From NCBI RefSeq assembly GCF_014652875.1, contig NZ_BMZQ01000004.1, forward strand, positions 62,001 to 126,000: DNA of 64,000 nucleotides, given 5' to 3'. The notes under the pieces were generated by a model. The model worked only from the letters and a program-made list of their open reading frames with translations. It was not told the origin of the DNA and did not search any database. Position 1 is the stretch's first letter, and each line of letters starts with the position of its first letter. The position numbers were made by a program, and so were the translations under genes. Positions 52,616 to 61,811 of the stretch are shown here, one piece after another. The stretch comes from Tianweitania populi. GTDB taxonomy: Bacteria; Pseudomonadota; Alphaproteobacteria; Rhizobiales; Rhizobiaceae.

Positions 52616-53638
52616 TCAGGCCAGTGAGCCGACGACGCTTTCGAGTGCGCCCCAGGCTTCGTCGCCGAACTCCTTGCTCCACTTGGAGTAGAAGCCGCCT
52701 TCCTTGAGCTTGTCGCGGAAGCTGTCGGTTTCGACCGTGTTGAACTTCAGACCGGCCTTTTCAAGATCCGTCTGCACGCTGGAGTTCAGCTTGGCGATAT
52801 CGGCGCGCTGGTCCAAGCCGGCTTCATTGATGGCGCGCGCCACGATCTCTTTCACGTCATCCGGCAGACCGGACCACTGGCGGCCGTTGGCGATGAACCA
52901 GTAGCCGTCCCAGATGTGGTTGGTTAGTGCGCAGTTCTGCTGGACTTCGTAGATCTTGGAGACCTGGATGATCGGCAGCGGGTTTTCCTGCGCGTCGACC
53001 ACCTTGGTCTGCAACGCGGAATAGACTTCCGAGAACTGCAGGCTGGTGGGCGAGGCGCCGAGTGCTGTGAACATGTCGATGCTGAGCGGGCTGACAGGCA
53101 CGCGGATCTTCAAGCCCGCCATATCGTCGGCCTTGGTAATAGCGCCGCTGCTGGTCGTCGTCTGGCGGAAGCCGTTGTCCCACATGGTTTCGAGCGCATG
53201 CAGGCGGGAGTCCGCGATCTTGTTGCGCACGAAGGCGCCGACCGGGCCGTCCATGGCTTTCCAGACCTGATCGTAATCCTTGAAGGCGAAGCCGACGGCG
53301 TTGAGGGCGGCGGCCGGAACAAGCGTCGCGATCACAAGCGAGGACGGCGTGAAGAAGGTCAGACCGCCGCTGCGCACCTGGGACAGCATGTCGGTGTCGC
53401 CGCCAAGCTGGTTGGCCGGGAAGATCAGCATCTCGGCGCGACCGTTGGTTTCCTTGGCGATGCGGTTGGCCGCTTCCTTGGCGCGGATGTTGAGCGGATG
53501 GCTGAGCGGCAGGTTGTTGCCGTAGCGCAGGCGGATTTCGGCGGCATGCGCATAACGCGGGATGCTGAACACGGCGCTAGCGGCCGGTGCGGCAGCCAAA
53601 CCTTTGAGCAACGTGCGACGCGACAGTGTGGTCTTCAT
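52616..53638 (-). CDS. TRAP transporter substrate-binding protein (DctP family)
   Basis: 340 residues. Twin-arginine-type signal (LSRRTLLKGLAAAPAASAVFS) ending near RYAHAAEI. Mature part has the DctP pattern: RYGNNLPLSHPLNIRAKEAANRI, EMLIFPANQLGGDTDMLSQV, KADDMAGLKIRVPVSPL and KVVDAQENPLPIIQVSKIYE, including the Arg that binds a carboxylate. GGGGAGGAT precedes ATG 53638. Its ligand is likely a sugar acid, given the kinase and RuBisCO-like enzyme downstream. The membrane subunits are encoded across the LacI gene. Confidence 0.92.
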   Translation of the reverse strand: MKTTLSRRTLLKGLAAAPAASAVFSIPRYAHAAEIRLRYGNNLPLSHPLNIRAKEAANRIAKETNGRAEMLIFPANQLGGDTDMLSQVRSGGLTFFTPSSLVIATLVPAAALNAVGFAFKDYDQVWKAMDGPVGAFVRNKIADSRLHALETMWDNGFRQTTTSSGAITKADDMAGLKIRVPVSPLSIDMFTALGASPTSLQFSEVYSALQTKVVDAQENPLPIIQVSKIYEVQQNCALTNHIWDGYWFIANGRQWSGLPDDVKEIVARAINEAGLDQRADIAKLNSSVQTDLEKAGLKFNTVETDSFRDKLKEGGFYSKWSKEFGDEAWGALESVVGSLA

Positions 53639-53712
53639 TTCATCCTCCCCAGAATTGTCTCTTCCCTCCGCAACAAATCCATCATACAAACCATCAAGTC
53701 AAATGCCGTTTC

Positions 53713-53730
53713 TGATGTAATATGATGTAA
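53713..53730. repeat. Direct repeat TGATGTAA x2, candidate LacI operator
   Basis: TGATGTAA at 53713-53720 and 53723-53730, ten bases apart (one helical turn), in the 94-base divergent gap between the TRAP binding-protein gene and the LacI-type regulator, ending 2 bases before the regulator ATG. Placed to control both directions. Confidence 0.45.
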
Positions 53731-53732
53731 TC

Positions 53733-54788
53733 ATGTTGGATAAGCCCGCGCTTTCTCCGTTGCAGGACCGACGCTCGACCATCGTCGATGTCGCGCGTCA
53801 GGCCGGAGTCTCGACCGCGACGGTCGATCGCGTCCTGAATGGACGGCAGGGTGTGCGCGCGCCCATGATCCAGCGGGTGATGCGCGCCGCAGCCGAGCTC
53901 GGCTATGTCGAGGAAAGTTCGGCGAGCGCTGCGGGTGAGGTGCCTGCCAATATCTCGATCCTTCTGCCGTCCGGCACCAACCGCTATCTCGGTCATCTCG
54001 GGCGGTTGATCGTCGAGCAGTCCGACGCGCTTCAGGCGCAAGGCATCAAGCCAACGGTCGACTATATCAAGAGCTTCAATCCGGAAGCGCTGGCGCAGGC
54101 CCTGCAGCGCCATGGCCGCAGCGCGGACGGCATCGCCTTCATGGCGCTGGAGCATCCAGCGGTACGCGAAGCGGTCAATCGTCTAGCGGAAAAGGGCATT
54201 CCGACCGTCACGCTGATCTCGGACATCGCCAATGCGCAGCGCGCGGCCTTTCTCGGGCTGGACAATCGGTCGGCCGGCCGTCTGGCCGGTTACCTGATCG
54301 CGCGCTTCGTTGGCGAGCGGCCGGCCAAGGTCGCGATGATTGCCGGCAGTTTGAGCTATCGCGCCCATGAAGAGCGCGAAATGGGCTTCCTGCATGTGCT
54401 TAAGGAAAGCCATCCGCATATCGAAGTGGTCGGCATCCGCGAAGGTCAGGACGACGAGGCGATGAACTATCGCCAGATGCGCATGCTGCTCAGCCAGCAT
54501 CCCGACCTCGCAGGCATCTACAATATCGGCGGCGGCGCCAGTGGCGTGGGCAAGGCGCTGAAGGATGCCAGGCGCGAACATACGCTGGTTTTCGTTGGCC
54601 ACGGCCTGACGCCCGACACACGCTCCTTCCTGATGGACGGAACGATGGATGCCGTGATCACGCAAAACCCAAAGGAAACGATCCGCCGTCTGGCGGGCAC
54701 TTTCCTCAACCTGCGGGGTGGCAAGTCGATCGCCGACGATGCCGAACCCATGCGCAGCGACGTCATCTTTCGCGAAAATCTGCCCTGA
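53733..54788 (+). CDS. LacI/GalR-family transcriptional regulator
   Basis: 351 residues. N-terminal helix-turn-helix with hinge (about 15-65: TIVDVARQAGVSTATVDRVLNGRQGV) and periplasmic-binding-like effector domain (NISILLPSGTNRYLGHLGR, RAAFLGLDNRSAGRLAGYLI, LAGIYNIGGGASGVGKAL, DAVITQNPKETIRRLA), more like the sugar-binding type seen with RbsB-like ligands. Divergent from the TRAP/RuBisCO-like operon and directly upstream of the TRAP permease gene, hence the probable local regulator. Confidence 0.92.
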   Translation: MLDKPALSPLQDRRSTIVDVARQAGVSTATVDRVLNGRQGVRAPMIQRVMRAAAELGYVEESSASAAGEVPANISILLPSGTNRYLGHLGRLIVEQSDALQAQGIKPTVDYIKSFNPEALAQALQRHGRSADGIAFMALEHPAVREAVNRLAEKGIPTVTLISDIANAQRAAFLGLDNRSAGRLAGYLIARFVGERPAKVAMIAGSLSYRAHEEREMGFLHVLKESHPHIEVVGIREGQDDEAMNYRQMRMLLSQHPDLAGIYNIGGGASGVGKALKDARREHTLVFVGHGLTPDTRSFLMDGTMDAVITQNPKETIRRLAGTFLNLRGGKSIADDAEPMRSDVIFRENLP

Positions 54789-54839
54789 CCGGGGCGACAT
54801 CACGACGGCGGAAGGGGAGCGCCGTCAGGGAGGACAATC

Positions 54840-56705
54840 ATGAGCACGAATACCGAGGTGCTGGACGACATCCAGCTTGCCGAACTGCAGCCGACTGTGA
54901 CCGGCTCGCGATGGATGAGGCCAGTGGAAGCGGCGGCGGCGGCGCTGCTTCTGCTGATCATCGGCGTGTTGCTGGCGGGTGTGGCGGCACGCTACGTCTT
55001 TTCCACACCGCTGATCTGGGGCGATGAAGTCGCTTCTTTTGCCTTTCTATGGCTGGCGATGCTGGGTTCCGCTATCGCGATCGACCGCAACGAGCATCTT
55101 CGGTTAACGGTTTTCCTCCGGCGCTTAAGCGAGCCGAAGCAGGCCTTCGTCACGACGGTCGGGCTGTTGCTGACTGCGGTATTCCTCGGCAGCCTGCTTT
55201 ATCCCGCCATCGATTACGCGATCGAGGAAAACTACGTGACATCCGCCGCACTCGTGCTGCCGATGAGCTACCGCGCTTCCGCCCTGCCGGTTGGCCTCGG
55301 TCTGATGCTGATCACCGTGATCATGCATGGCGTTCAGCTCGGCAATGCGCGGATGCTCCTCCTTGCCGCCGCGGTCGTGGGCGCGGTGGGCGGTGCCTTG
55401 TTTGCGCTGGAGCCGGCGCTTGTGCCGCTCGGCAACTGGAACATCGTGGTGTTCTTGGTTGTCGGCGTTGGCATCCTTCTTGTCATGGGCATCCCAATCG
55501 CCTTCTGCTTTGGCCTTGGCGCCCTGTCCTTCCTGACCTTCACCAGTTCGGTGCCGATCTTCGTGATCGTGGGCCGCATGGATGAAGGCATGTCGAGCAT
55601 CATCCTTCTGTCCGTGCCGATCTTCGTTCTGCTCGGCTGCATTCTGGACGCGACGGGAATGGGCCGCGCAATCGTCAATGTGATGGCGTCGCTGCTTGGC
55701 CATGTGAAGGCCGGCATGTCCTATGTGCTGCTGGGCTCGATGTTCCTGGTGTCGGGTATTTCCGGTTCCAAGGTGTCCGACATGGCGACAGTCGCGCCGG
55801 CCCTCTTCCCCGAGATGAAGCGACGCGGCCACAAGCCGCCGGAGATGATCGCGCTTCTGGCGACGGGTGCGGCCATGGCCGAAACCGTACCGCCCTCGAT
55901 CGTGCTGATCGTGCTGGGCTCCACTGCCGGCGTGTCGATCGCGGGACTGTTCACTTCCGGCTTTGCCATTGCCATGGTGCTCTTGGTGACACTGGCCATT
56001 CTGGCGCGCTGGAAGGCGCGGCATGAGTCGATGGAAGGTGTGCGGCGCGCGACGCTTCCGACAATCGGCCGCGCGCTGCTGATCGCGGCACCCGCGCTCG
56101 TTCTGCCCTTCCTGATCCGCAGCGTGGTTGGCGGTGGTGTTGCAACGGCCACGGAAGTGTCGACCATCGCCGTTCTTTATGCCCTGATTACCGGCGCGAC
56201 GCTTTATGGCGGAATCTCCTTACGCAAGTTCTACGGCATGCTCGTGGAAACGGCGGCCTTGTCGGGCGCGATCCTGCTGATCCTTGGCTGCGCATCGGCC
56301 ATGGCCTGGGCGCTGACACAAACAGGATTCGCCTCTCAACTCGCGCAATCGGTCACCGGTCTGCCGGGCGGATGGCTGACCTTCATGGCGGTAACGGTCG
56401 CGATCTTCGCGCTGCTTGGCTGCGTGCTCGAAGGTCTTCCCGCCCTTGTGCTGATGGCACCGATCATGTTCCCGATCGCCCGAAGCCTCGGCATCAACGA
56501 CGTGCATTATTCGATGGTCGTGGTGACGGCGATGAATATCGGCTTGATCGCGCCGCCAATCGGCATCGGCTTCTATATAGCCTGCAAGATCGGCGCGGTA
56601 TCGCCGGACGAAGCCATGCGCGCGATCTGGCCGTATATCGGGGCGCTGCTGATCGGCCTGCTGCTGATTGCCGTGTTCCCGGTGTTCTCGACGTTCTTCC
56701 TTTAA
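54840..56705 (+). CDS. TRAP transporter fused small and large permease (DctQ-DctM)
   Basis: 621 residues. The N-terminal DctQ part (about 25-165; four helices, VEAAAAALLLLIIGVLLAGVA and LIWGDEVASFAFLWLAMLGSA) is joined through an extra helical stretch to a DctM part (about 195-621) with the family motifs MDEGMSSIILLSVPIFVLLGCIL, GISGSKVSDMATVAPALFPEM and AMAETVPPSIVLIVLGS. GGGAGGA lies before ATG 54840. Serves the binding protein encoded at 52616-53638. QM fusions are known in the family. Confidence 0.93.
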   Translation: MSTNTEVLDDIQLAELQPTVTGSRWMRPVEAAAAALLLLIIGVLLAGVAARYVFSTPLIWGDEVASFAFLWLAMLGSAIAIDRNEHLRLTVFLRRLSEPKQAFVTTVGLLLTAVFLGSLLYPAIDYAIEENYVTSAALVLPMSYRASALPVGLGLMLITVIMHGVQLGNARMLLLAAAVVGAVGGALFALEPALVPLGNWNIVVFLVVGVGILLVMGIPIAFCFGLGALSFLTFTSSVPIFVIVGRMDEGMSSIILLSVPIFVLLGCILDATGMGRAIVNVMASLLGHVKAGMSYVLLGSMFLVSGISGSKVSDMATVAPALFPEMKRRGHKPPEMIALLATGAAMAETVPPSIVLIVLGSTAGVSIAGLFTSGFAIAMVLLVTLAILARWKARHESMEGVRRATLPTIGRALLIAAPALVLPFLIRSVVGGGVATATEVSTIAVLYALITGATLYGGISLRKFYGMLVETAALSGAILLILGCASAMAWALTQTGFASQLAQSVTGLPGGWLTFMAVTVAIFALLGCVLEGLPALVLMAPIMFPIARSLGINDVHYSMVVVTAMNIGLIAPPIGIGFYIACKIGAVSPDEAMRAIWPYIGALLIGLLLIAVFPVFSTFFL

Positions 56706-56777
56706 CTTCACCGACAAGGCGCACTTGACAGACATTGTAACATCGCCTGCTAACAAGCGACCGACGCCAACTGAAAT

Positions 56778-56803
56778 CTGATACATCACGTCTTGCATAT
56801 CAG
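56778..56803. promoter_or_regulatory. Inverted repeat before the GntR gene, candidate operator
   Basis: CTGATA and TATCAG are perfect reverse complements with a 14-base spacer that starts CATCACG, so the left half reads CTGATACATCA, resembling half-sites of FCD-type GntR regulators. It lies 45-70 bases before the GntR start and could mediate autoregulation. Confidence 0.4.
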
Positions 56804-56847
56804 TTCGAGCCGTGGAATGGTCCTCCCAACACGGAACGGAGCGGATC

Positions 56848-57519
56848 ATGCTGGTGGAGGAGACCGATAGCGGCTTTCGGCCTATTCGCCTTCGCAGCCT
56901 TCGCGAGCATGTTCACGAGGAACTTCGCCAAGCCATTATCTCCGGCCGGCTGAAAAGCGGTGCGCGGTTGAACGAGCGGCAGTTGGCGGCCGATCTCGGC
57001 ACCAGCACCAGCCCGTTGAAGGAAGCGCTTCGGCAGCTTGAAGCGGAAGGTCTGGTGCGCACGGAACCGCGGCGCGGCAGCTTCGTGACGTTCTCGCAGC
57101 GGCAGGCGGAAGAAATGATGCTGGCTCGCGCAGCGCTCGAAAGCATCATCGCGCGCCAGGCTGCCAGGCACGGTTCGGTTGACGCGTTTGACCTCCTCCG
57201 TTCGGTCATCGGCAAGATGCTGGCGGCCGTGGAGAGCGGTGATGTCGAAGAACTGATCCGGATGAACGAGCAGTTTCATGACGCAATTCACGATGCGTCC
57301 GGCTGCGAATATCTGCGGCGGCTGCAGAACACGCAGCGCACGTACGACCACGCGGCCCGCGTGACGGTTCTGTCGCATGAAGACGTGCGGCGCACATCGT
57401 TTCTCGAGCACGAGGCCATCATGAAGGCGATCGTTACTCGCGATGAGGACGCGGCGGAGCGGTTGATGCGCCAGCACATCATGGATGCAGGGAAGACGCA
57501 TATCGAACTGGTTTTCTAA
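56848..57519 (+). CDS. GntR-family regulator, FCD subfamily
   Basis: 223 residues from ATG 56848, with GGAGCGG just upstream; a GTG at 56812 is also in frame. N-terminal winged helix (REHVHEELRQAIISGRLKSG, RQLAADLGTSTSPLKEALRQLEAEGLV) and helical FCD effector domain (MMLARAALESIIARQAARHG, MNEQFHDAIHDASGCEYL, HEAIMKAIVTRDEDAAERLMRQHI), with the Asp/His positions that hold metal and organic acid effectors. First gene of the sugar-acid operon, probably its repressor. Confidence 0.92.
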   Translation: MLVEETDSGFRPIRLRSLREHVHEELRQAIISGRLKSGARLNERQLAADLGTSTSPLKEALRQLEAEGLVRTEPRRGSFVTFSQRQAEEMMLARAALESIIARQAARHGSVDAFDLLRSVIGKMLAAVESGDVEELIRMNEQFHDAIHDASGCEYLRRLQNTQRTYDHAARVTVLSHEDVRRTSFLEHEAIMKAIVTRDEDAAERLMRQHIMDAGKTHIELVF

Positions 57520-57552
57520 GTCGGCCTTTGGGCTGGCTCCTGGGAGGGAAGC

Positions 57553-58464
57553 ATGGAATTCGAGGATTATCGCCGCGTCCTGCAAGGGATCTCCGGCGTT
57601 CACGTCACGGCCTACGACGATCGCGGCGAGATCGAGCCGACGACAACGGGCCGGATCGTGTCGAAGATCGCGGCCGCCGGCGTGCACAACATCGTGTCGG
57701 GCGGCAATACTGGCGAGTTTTTCAGCCTCACCATGGACGAGGTAATCCGGCTTCAGGCCATCGCGATTGCGGCCAACGACGGCCGCGCCGCGCTGACCGC
57801 CGCAGCCGGCCGCTCGGTGCGCGAAGCGATCACTGTGGCGCGGGCTGCAAAGGCTGAGGGCGCGGACGGCGTGATGATCCACCATCCGCTCGACCCCTTC
57901 GCCGCACCGCATGCCCAGGTGGATTATTTCATCGCGATCGCCGAAGCCGTCGACCTGCCGCTGGTGGCCTATGTCCGCTCCGACCTGATCCCGCTCGACG
58001 AAATGGTGCGTTTGGCGACCCATCCGGCCGTTGCCGGCGTCAAATTTGCGTCGATCAACACGATGCTCTTTGCCGAATGCACCCGCGCCACCAAGGGCAC
58101 GAATGCGACCTGGATCTGCGGCCTCGCCGAAAGCTGGGCCCTGCCCTTCTACGCGCTTGGCGGCAAGGGCTTCACATCCGGCCTCGTGAATGTCGCGCCG
58201 GACCTCTCGATGGCCGTCTGGCGGGCTCTGGAAGCCGGCGATTACGCCACGGCGCGCGGTTACGTCGACAGCATCGCGCCGTTCGAGGCCATGCGCACGA
58301 AGTATCGCAACGGCGCGAATGTCACCGTGGTGAAGGAAGCGCTCGGCCTGCAGGGCATGAGTGTGGGGCCAGTCCGTCTGCCCGGATTGGCGCGGTTGGA
58401 AGACACGGACCGGGCCGCGCTGAAGCGCGTGCTCGAAAGCTGGAGGGAGGCCATCGCGGCCTGA
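57553..58464 (+). CDS. Dihydrodipicolinate-synthase-family lyase/dehydratase
   Basis: 303-residue TIM-barrel aldolase family member. Tyr140 in LVAYVRSD and Schiff-base Lys164 in AGVKFASIN are in place; the front loop is GGNTGEFFSLTMDE. The family includes 5-dehydro-4-deoxyglucarate dehydratase, 2-keto-3-deoxy sugar acid aldolases and sialic acid lyase. With an enolase-superfamily dehydratase and an SMP-30 lactonase in the operon, action on a 2-keto-3-deoxy sugar acid is most likely. GGGAGGGAAG precedes ATG 57553. Confidence 0.88.
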   Translation: MEFEDYRRVLQGISGVHVTAYDDRGEIEPTTTGRIVSKIAAAGVHNIVSGGNTGEFFSLTMDEVIRLQAIAIAANDGRAALTAAAGRSVREAITVARAAKAEGADGVMIHHPLDPFAAPHAQVDYFIAIAEAVDLPLVAYVRSDLIPLDEMVRLATHPAVAGVKFASINTMLFAECTRATKGTNATWICGLAESWALPFYALGGKGFTSGLVNVAPDLSMAVWRALEAGDYATARGYVDSIAPFEAMRTKYRNGANVTVVKEALGLQGMSVGPVRLPGLARLEDTDRAALKRVLESWREAIAA

Positions 58465-58471
58465 GAATGAA

Positions 58472-58509
58472 AAGCGCCGGTTTGCCAATGGAGGAGGCGG
58501 CCGGTGCTT
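58472..58509 (+). terminator. Weak hairpin before the sugar-acid binding-protein gene
   Basis: AAGCGCCGG (58472-58480) pairs with CCGGTGCTT (58501-58509), one G-T pair, with a 20-base loop. Lies between the lyase and binding-protein genes; less convincing than the other hairpins because of the long loop. Confidence 0.35.
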
Positions 58510-58534
58510 CGATCGATAACAAGAGGAGGAAGTC

Positions 58535-59719
58535 ATGACATACGGAATTTCACGCCGTCGCTTTCTGGCGGGCGCTGGTGTCGCCGCCGGCGCAGGCTTC
58601 GTTCTGCCCCAAGGCGCATTTGCACAGACCGCAAAGCTGCCCTCGTCACCGGTGGCGCTCAACGTCATCGATGCCGCCGGCAACCTGGCTTTGACGCAGC
58701 CGATCTTCGACAACTTCGCGAAGGAACACAGCGACCTCGTTTCGCGCTTTACCTTCAACAAGGCACCGTCGCCAGAACTACCCGGCAAGATCAAGGCTCA
58801 GCAGCGCGCCAACCGCATCGACATCGATCTCGTGATTATCGGCCCCGACGCGCTGTCGGCCGGTCTTGCCGATGACATCTGGACCGACATCATCGCGCTG
58901 CCCGAAAATGGTCTGCCGGATCTCCAGTCGATCTATCTCGATCCGGCTTGGCGCATGCAAGGTCTGGCCAAGGGCAAGGGCGTGGTCGTGTCTTATTATC
59001 CCTCAGGCCCGCTTATCGAATACATGCCGGAGCGCGTAAGAACGCCGCCGACCTCGGCCGAGGAACTGCTGGCCTGGGCCAAGGAGAACCCCAACAAGTT
59101 CATCTATGCGCGCCCCGCCAATTCCGGCCCCGGCCGCACCTTCCTGATGGGCCTGCCTTATCTTCTGGGCGATACCGACCCGAAAGATCCCGCCAAGGGT
59201 TGGGACAAAACCTGGGCCTATCTCAAGGAGCTGCACAAGCACATCGAATATTACCCGGCCGGCACCGGCGCCCTGATGAAGGAGTTCGGCGAAGGCACGC
59301 GCGACATGACCGTGACCACCACCGGCTGGGACATCAATCCCCGCGCGCTCGGCGTGGTGCAGAAGGAAGCGGCCGTCGGCCAGCTCAAGGGCTTCCACTG
59401 GGTCTGCGATGCCCACTACTTCTCCATTCCGAAGGGTGTTTCGGACGAGAAGGTCGCGGTGCTTATGGAGTTCATCAAGTTCGCACTCCAACCGCAGCAG
59501 CAGGCATACTCCTATGATGCCGGCTATTTCTATCCTGGTCCGGCCGTGAAGGATGTGACGCTGCAGATGGCGCCGCAGGCAAGCCAGGATACGATCGCGC
59601 AATTCGGTCGTCCTGAATACGAGGACTGGATCGCCAACAATCCGATCGAGCTGCCGCTCGAGCCGGAAGCGCTGGTCACGGCCTTCCGCCGCTGGGACGA
59701 AGAGGTGGCGGCCGGCTGA
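58535..59719 (+). CDS. ABC importer extracellular binding protein (Tat-exported)
   Basis: 394 residues. Twin-arginine signal YGISRRRFLAGAGVAAGAG ending near GAFAQTA, then a group 1/PotD-type binding-protein fold: LTQPIFDNFAKEHSDLV, IDLVIIGPDALSAGLADDIW, GVVVSYYPSGPLIEYMPE, WAKENPNKFIYARPANSG. GAGGAGGAAG precedes ATG 58535. Followed by a strong hairpin and then ATPase and permease genes. Its ligand is unknown, presumably a sugar acid or lactone from context. Confidence 0.9.
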   Translation: MTYGISRRRFLAGAGVAAGAGFVLPQGAFAQTAKLPSSPVALNVIDAAGNLALTQPIFDNFAKEHSDLVSRFTFNKAPSPELPGKIKAQQRANRIDIDLVIIGPDALSAGLADDIWTDIIALPENGLPDLQSIYLDPAWRMQGLAKGKGVVVSYYPSGPLIEYMPERVRTPPTSAEELLAWAKENPNKFIYARPANSGPGRTFLMGLPYLLGDTDPKDPAKGWDKTWAYLKELHKHIEYYPAGTGALMKEFGEGTRDMTVTTTGWDINPRALGVVQKEAAVGQLKGFHWVCDAHYFSIPKGVSDEKVAVLMEFIKFALQPQQQAYSYDAGYFYPGPAVKDVTLQMAPQASQDTIAQFGRPEYEDWIANNPIELPLEPEALVTAFRRWDEEVAAG

Positions 59720-59743
59720 CCGGCGCCAACTCGACGCATCGAA

Positions 59744-59769
59744 GACTGCGGATCTCGTTATCCGCAGTC
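59744..59769 (+). terminator. Strong hairpin after the binding-protein gene
   Basis: GACTGCGGAT (59744-59753) and ATCCGCAGTC (59760-59769) are perfect 10-base reverse complements with a 6-base loop, followed by a pyrimidine-rich stretch. It begins 24 bases after the stop and ends 36 bases before the ATPase start. Confidence 0.7.
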
Positions 59770-59805
59770 CCCTTCCCCATTCATGCTCGGAATGGATCTG
59801 TCGGC

Positions 59806-60879
59806 ATGTCGCTTGCTTCCCTGTCCTTCAACCAGTTGCGCCTTGAGCGGATGAGCCGGGCCTTCGGCACGTTCAACGCGCTGAACGAGATCGATCTGAC
59901 GATCCGCAAGGGCGAGTTCGTCGCGCTGCTCGGGCCCTCCGGCTGCGGCAAGTCGACGGCCCTGAACTGCATCGCCGGCCTGCTTGGCACCACCGGCGGC
60001 GGCATCTATATCGACGACAAACGCATCGATCAGCTGAAGCCGGAAGATCGCGGCTTCGGCATGGTGTTCCAGAACTACGCGCTGTTTCCGCATATGACCG
60101 TGCTGCAGAATGTCGGCTTCGGACTGAAGATGCGCGGCCTAGCCCGTGCCGAAATCGACGAGCGCTCCCATGCAGCACTTGCTCTGGTTCGCTTGCAGGG
60201 TCAGGCTGACAAGCTGCCCGGGCAGCTCTCTGGCGGCCAGCAGCAGCGCGTGGCGATCGCCCGCGCCATCGTGATCGAGCCCCCGCTGGTTCTGATGGAC
60301 GAGCCGCTATCAAACCTCGACGCCAAGCTGCGGCTCGAAATGCGCGCTGAAATTCGCCGCATTCACAACCAGCTCGGCGCCACCACGATCTACGTGACGC
60401 ATGACCAGGATGAGGCGCTGTCGCTCGCCGATCGCATCGTGGTTCTGCGCGATGGTTCGATCCGGCAGGTGGGTACGCCGCGCGAGCTCTATGAAAGCCC
60501 GCTTTATCTCGACGTGGCGGAGTTCATGGGCTTCCGCAACAAGATCAGCGGCAGGGTCGTGCAGGCAGCTAACGGCGAAGCGACGATCGAGGTTGGCGGC
60601 GCGAGGCTCACCGGACGCGCGCTCGATGCGCTTGCGGTCGGGGATACAGCCATTTTGGCCGCGCGCGGCGATGACGTCATCGAGGGCGTCTCCGGCACCA
60701 ATGCCATTGAGGCTGCGGTCGAGACAATCGAATATCGCGGCCGTGAGTTCGTTGGCACTGCCAACACGGACAGCGGCATGCAGCTGGTGTTTCACGGGCC
60801 GCGCAACGCCGAACTCGGCAGCCGGGTCAGGCTCGAGATCGATGCCCGCCGCGCCCTTGTTTTCGCGGCGCAGCCATGA
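59806..60879 (+). CDS. ABC importer ATPase
   Basis: 357 residues of the PotA/UgpC-like class: [16 protein letters not shown] Walker [16 protein letters not shown] signature, [16 protein letters not shown] Walker [13 protein letters not shown], and a C-terminal TOBE-like domain (about 240-357). ATG 59806 lacks a clear ribosome site; the stop overlaps the first permease start (ATGA). Energizes import through the two following permeases. Confidence 0.93.
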   Translation: MSLASLSFNQLRLERMSRAFGTFNALNEIDLTIRKGEFVALLGPSGCGKSTALNCIAGLLGTTGGGIYIDDKRIDQLKPEDRGFGMVFQNYALFPHMTVLQNVGFGLKMRGLARAEIDERSHAALALVRLQGQADKLPGQLSGGQQQRVAIARAIVIEPPLVLMDEPLSNLDAKLRLEMRAEIRRIHNQLGATTIYVTHDQDEALSLADRIVVLRDGSIRQVGTPRELYESPLYLDVAEFMGFRNKISGRVVQAANGEATIEVGGARLTGRALDALAVGDTAILAARGDDVIEGVSGTNAIEAAVETIEYRGREFVGTANTDSGMQLVFHGPRNAELGSRVRLEIDARRALVFAAQP

Positions 60880-61808
60880 GCACGGCAGTCGATACTTACG
60901 AACGCCCCTCGCCCGCAGCACGGGTAATAGAACGGCCGGGTCTGCGTCAGCGCCTCGCCAATCGCGGCATCGACGGCGTCACGCTGTTGATCCTGCCGGC
61001 GCTGTTGTTCGTGCTGGCGATCTTCGTTTACCCCTTCCTGTACGGGCTGGTTCTGTCGTTCCGGCCGCTAGAAGGGGAGAGCGCCTTCGCCAATTACATC
61101 AAGTTCTTTTCCGATCCCTATCTCTACAAGACCATCGGCGCGACCTTGTGGCTGGCGGTGCCGGTCACCATCGTCAGCCTGCTTCTAGCTGTTCCCATCG
61201 CAATGCGCGTGCGCCTCATGAAGAAGCAACGGCTGCTGACCACGATCCTGGTTCTGCCGGTCACGCTCGGCACGGTGCTCGTGGCGGAAGGGCTGCTGAA
61301 CTATCTCGGGCCGCAAGGCTGGTTCAACCGGACCCTGCTCACGATCGGGCTGATCGATGCGCCGCTTCGCCTGGTGAACAACTATTGGGGCGTGCTGGCC
61401 TCGCTGATCATCACCGTGTTCCCCTTCACCTTCCTGCTAACGCTGTCCTATGTCACCGGCATTGATCCTGCCTTGGAACGGGCCGCCGCGACGCATGGCG
61501 CCAACAGCTGGCAGCGCTTCCGCCATGTCATGCTGCCTCTACTGGTGCCGGGTTTGGTCGTGGCCGCATGTCTGACCTTCGTGCAAGCCTTCGCAGTGTT
61601 CCCTTCGGCCGTGCTGCTCGGTGCGCCGTCCGGCCCGACGCGCGTCATTTCTATTGCCGCCGCTCAAGCTGCCTTCGAGCAGTATGACGACTCCATGGCT
61701 TCGGCGATCGCGATGATTATGGCCGCCGTGCAGTTGCTGGTGGTTGCGGCTTTGCTCGGCATCCGCTCACTGTTTTATCGCGGCTCGACCGCTGGCGGGA
61801 AAGGCTGA
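60876..61808 (+). CDS. ABC importer permease, first
   Basis: 310 residues with about six helices; LLILPALLFVLAIFVYPFLYG opening, and the coupling loop ERAAATHGANSWQRFRHVMLPLL. PotB-like. ATGA overlap with the ATPase gene. Pairs with the permease encoded 3 bases downstream. Confidence 0.92.
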   Translation: MSTAVDTYERPSPAARVIERPGLRQRLANRGIDGVTLLILPALLFVLAIFVYPFLYGLVLSFRPLEGESAFANYIKFFSDPYLYKTIGATLWLAVPVTIVSLLLAVPIAMRVRLMKKQRLLTTILVLPVTLGTVLVAEGLLNYLGPQGWFNRTLLTIGLIDAPLRLVNNYWGVLASLIITVFPFTFLLTLSYVTGIDPALERAAATHGANSWQRFRHVMLPLLVPGLVVAACLTFVQAFAVFPSAVLLGAPSGPTRVISIAAAQAAFEQYDDSMASAIAMIMAAVQLLVVAALLGIRSLFYRGSTAGGKG

Positions 61809-61811
61809 GCC

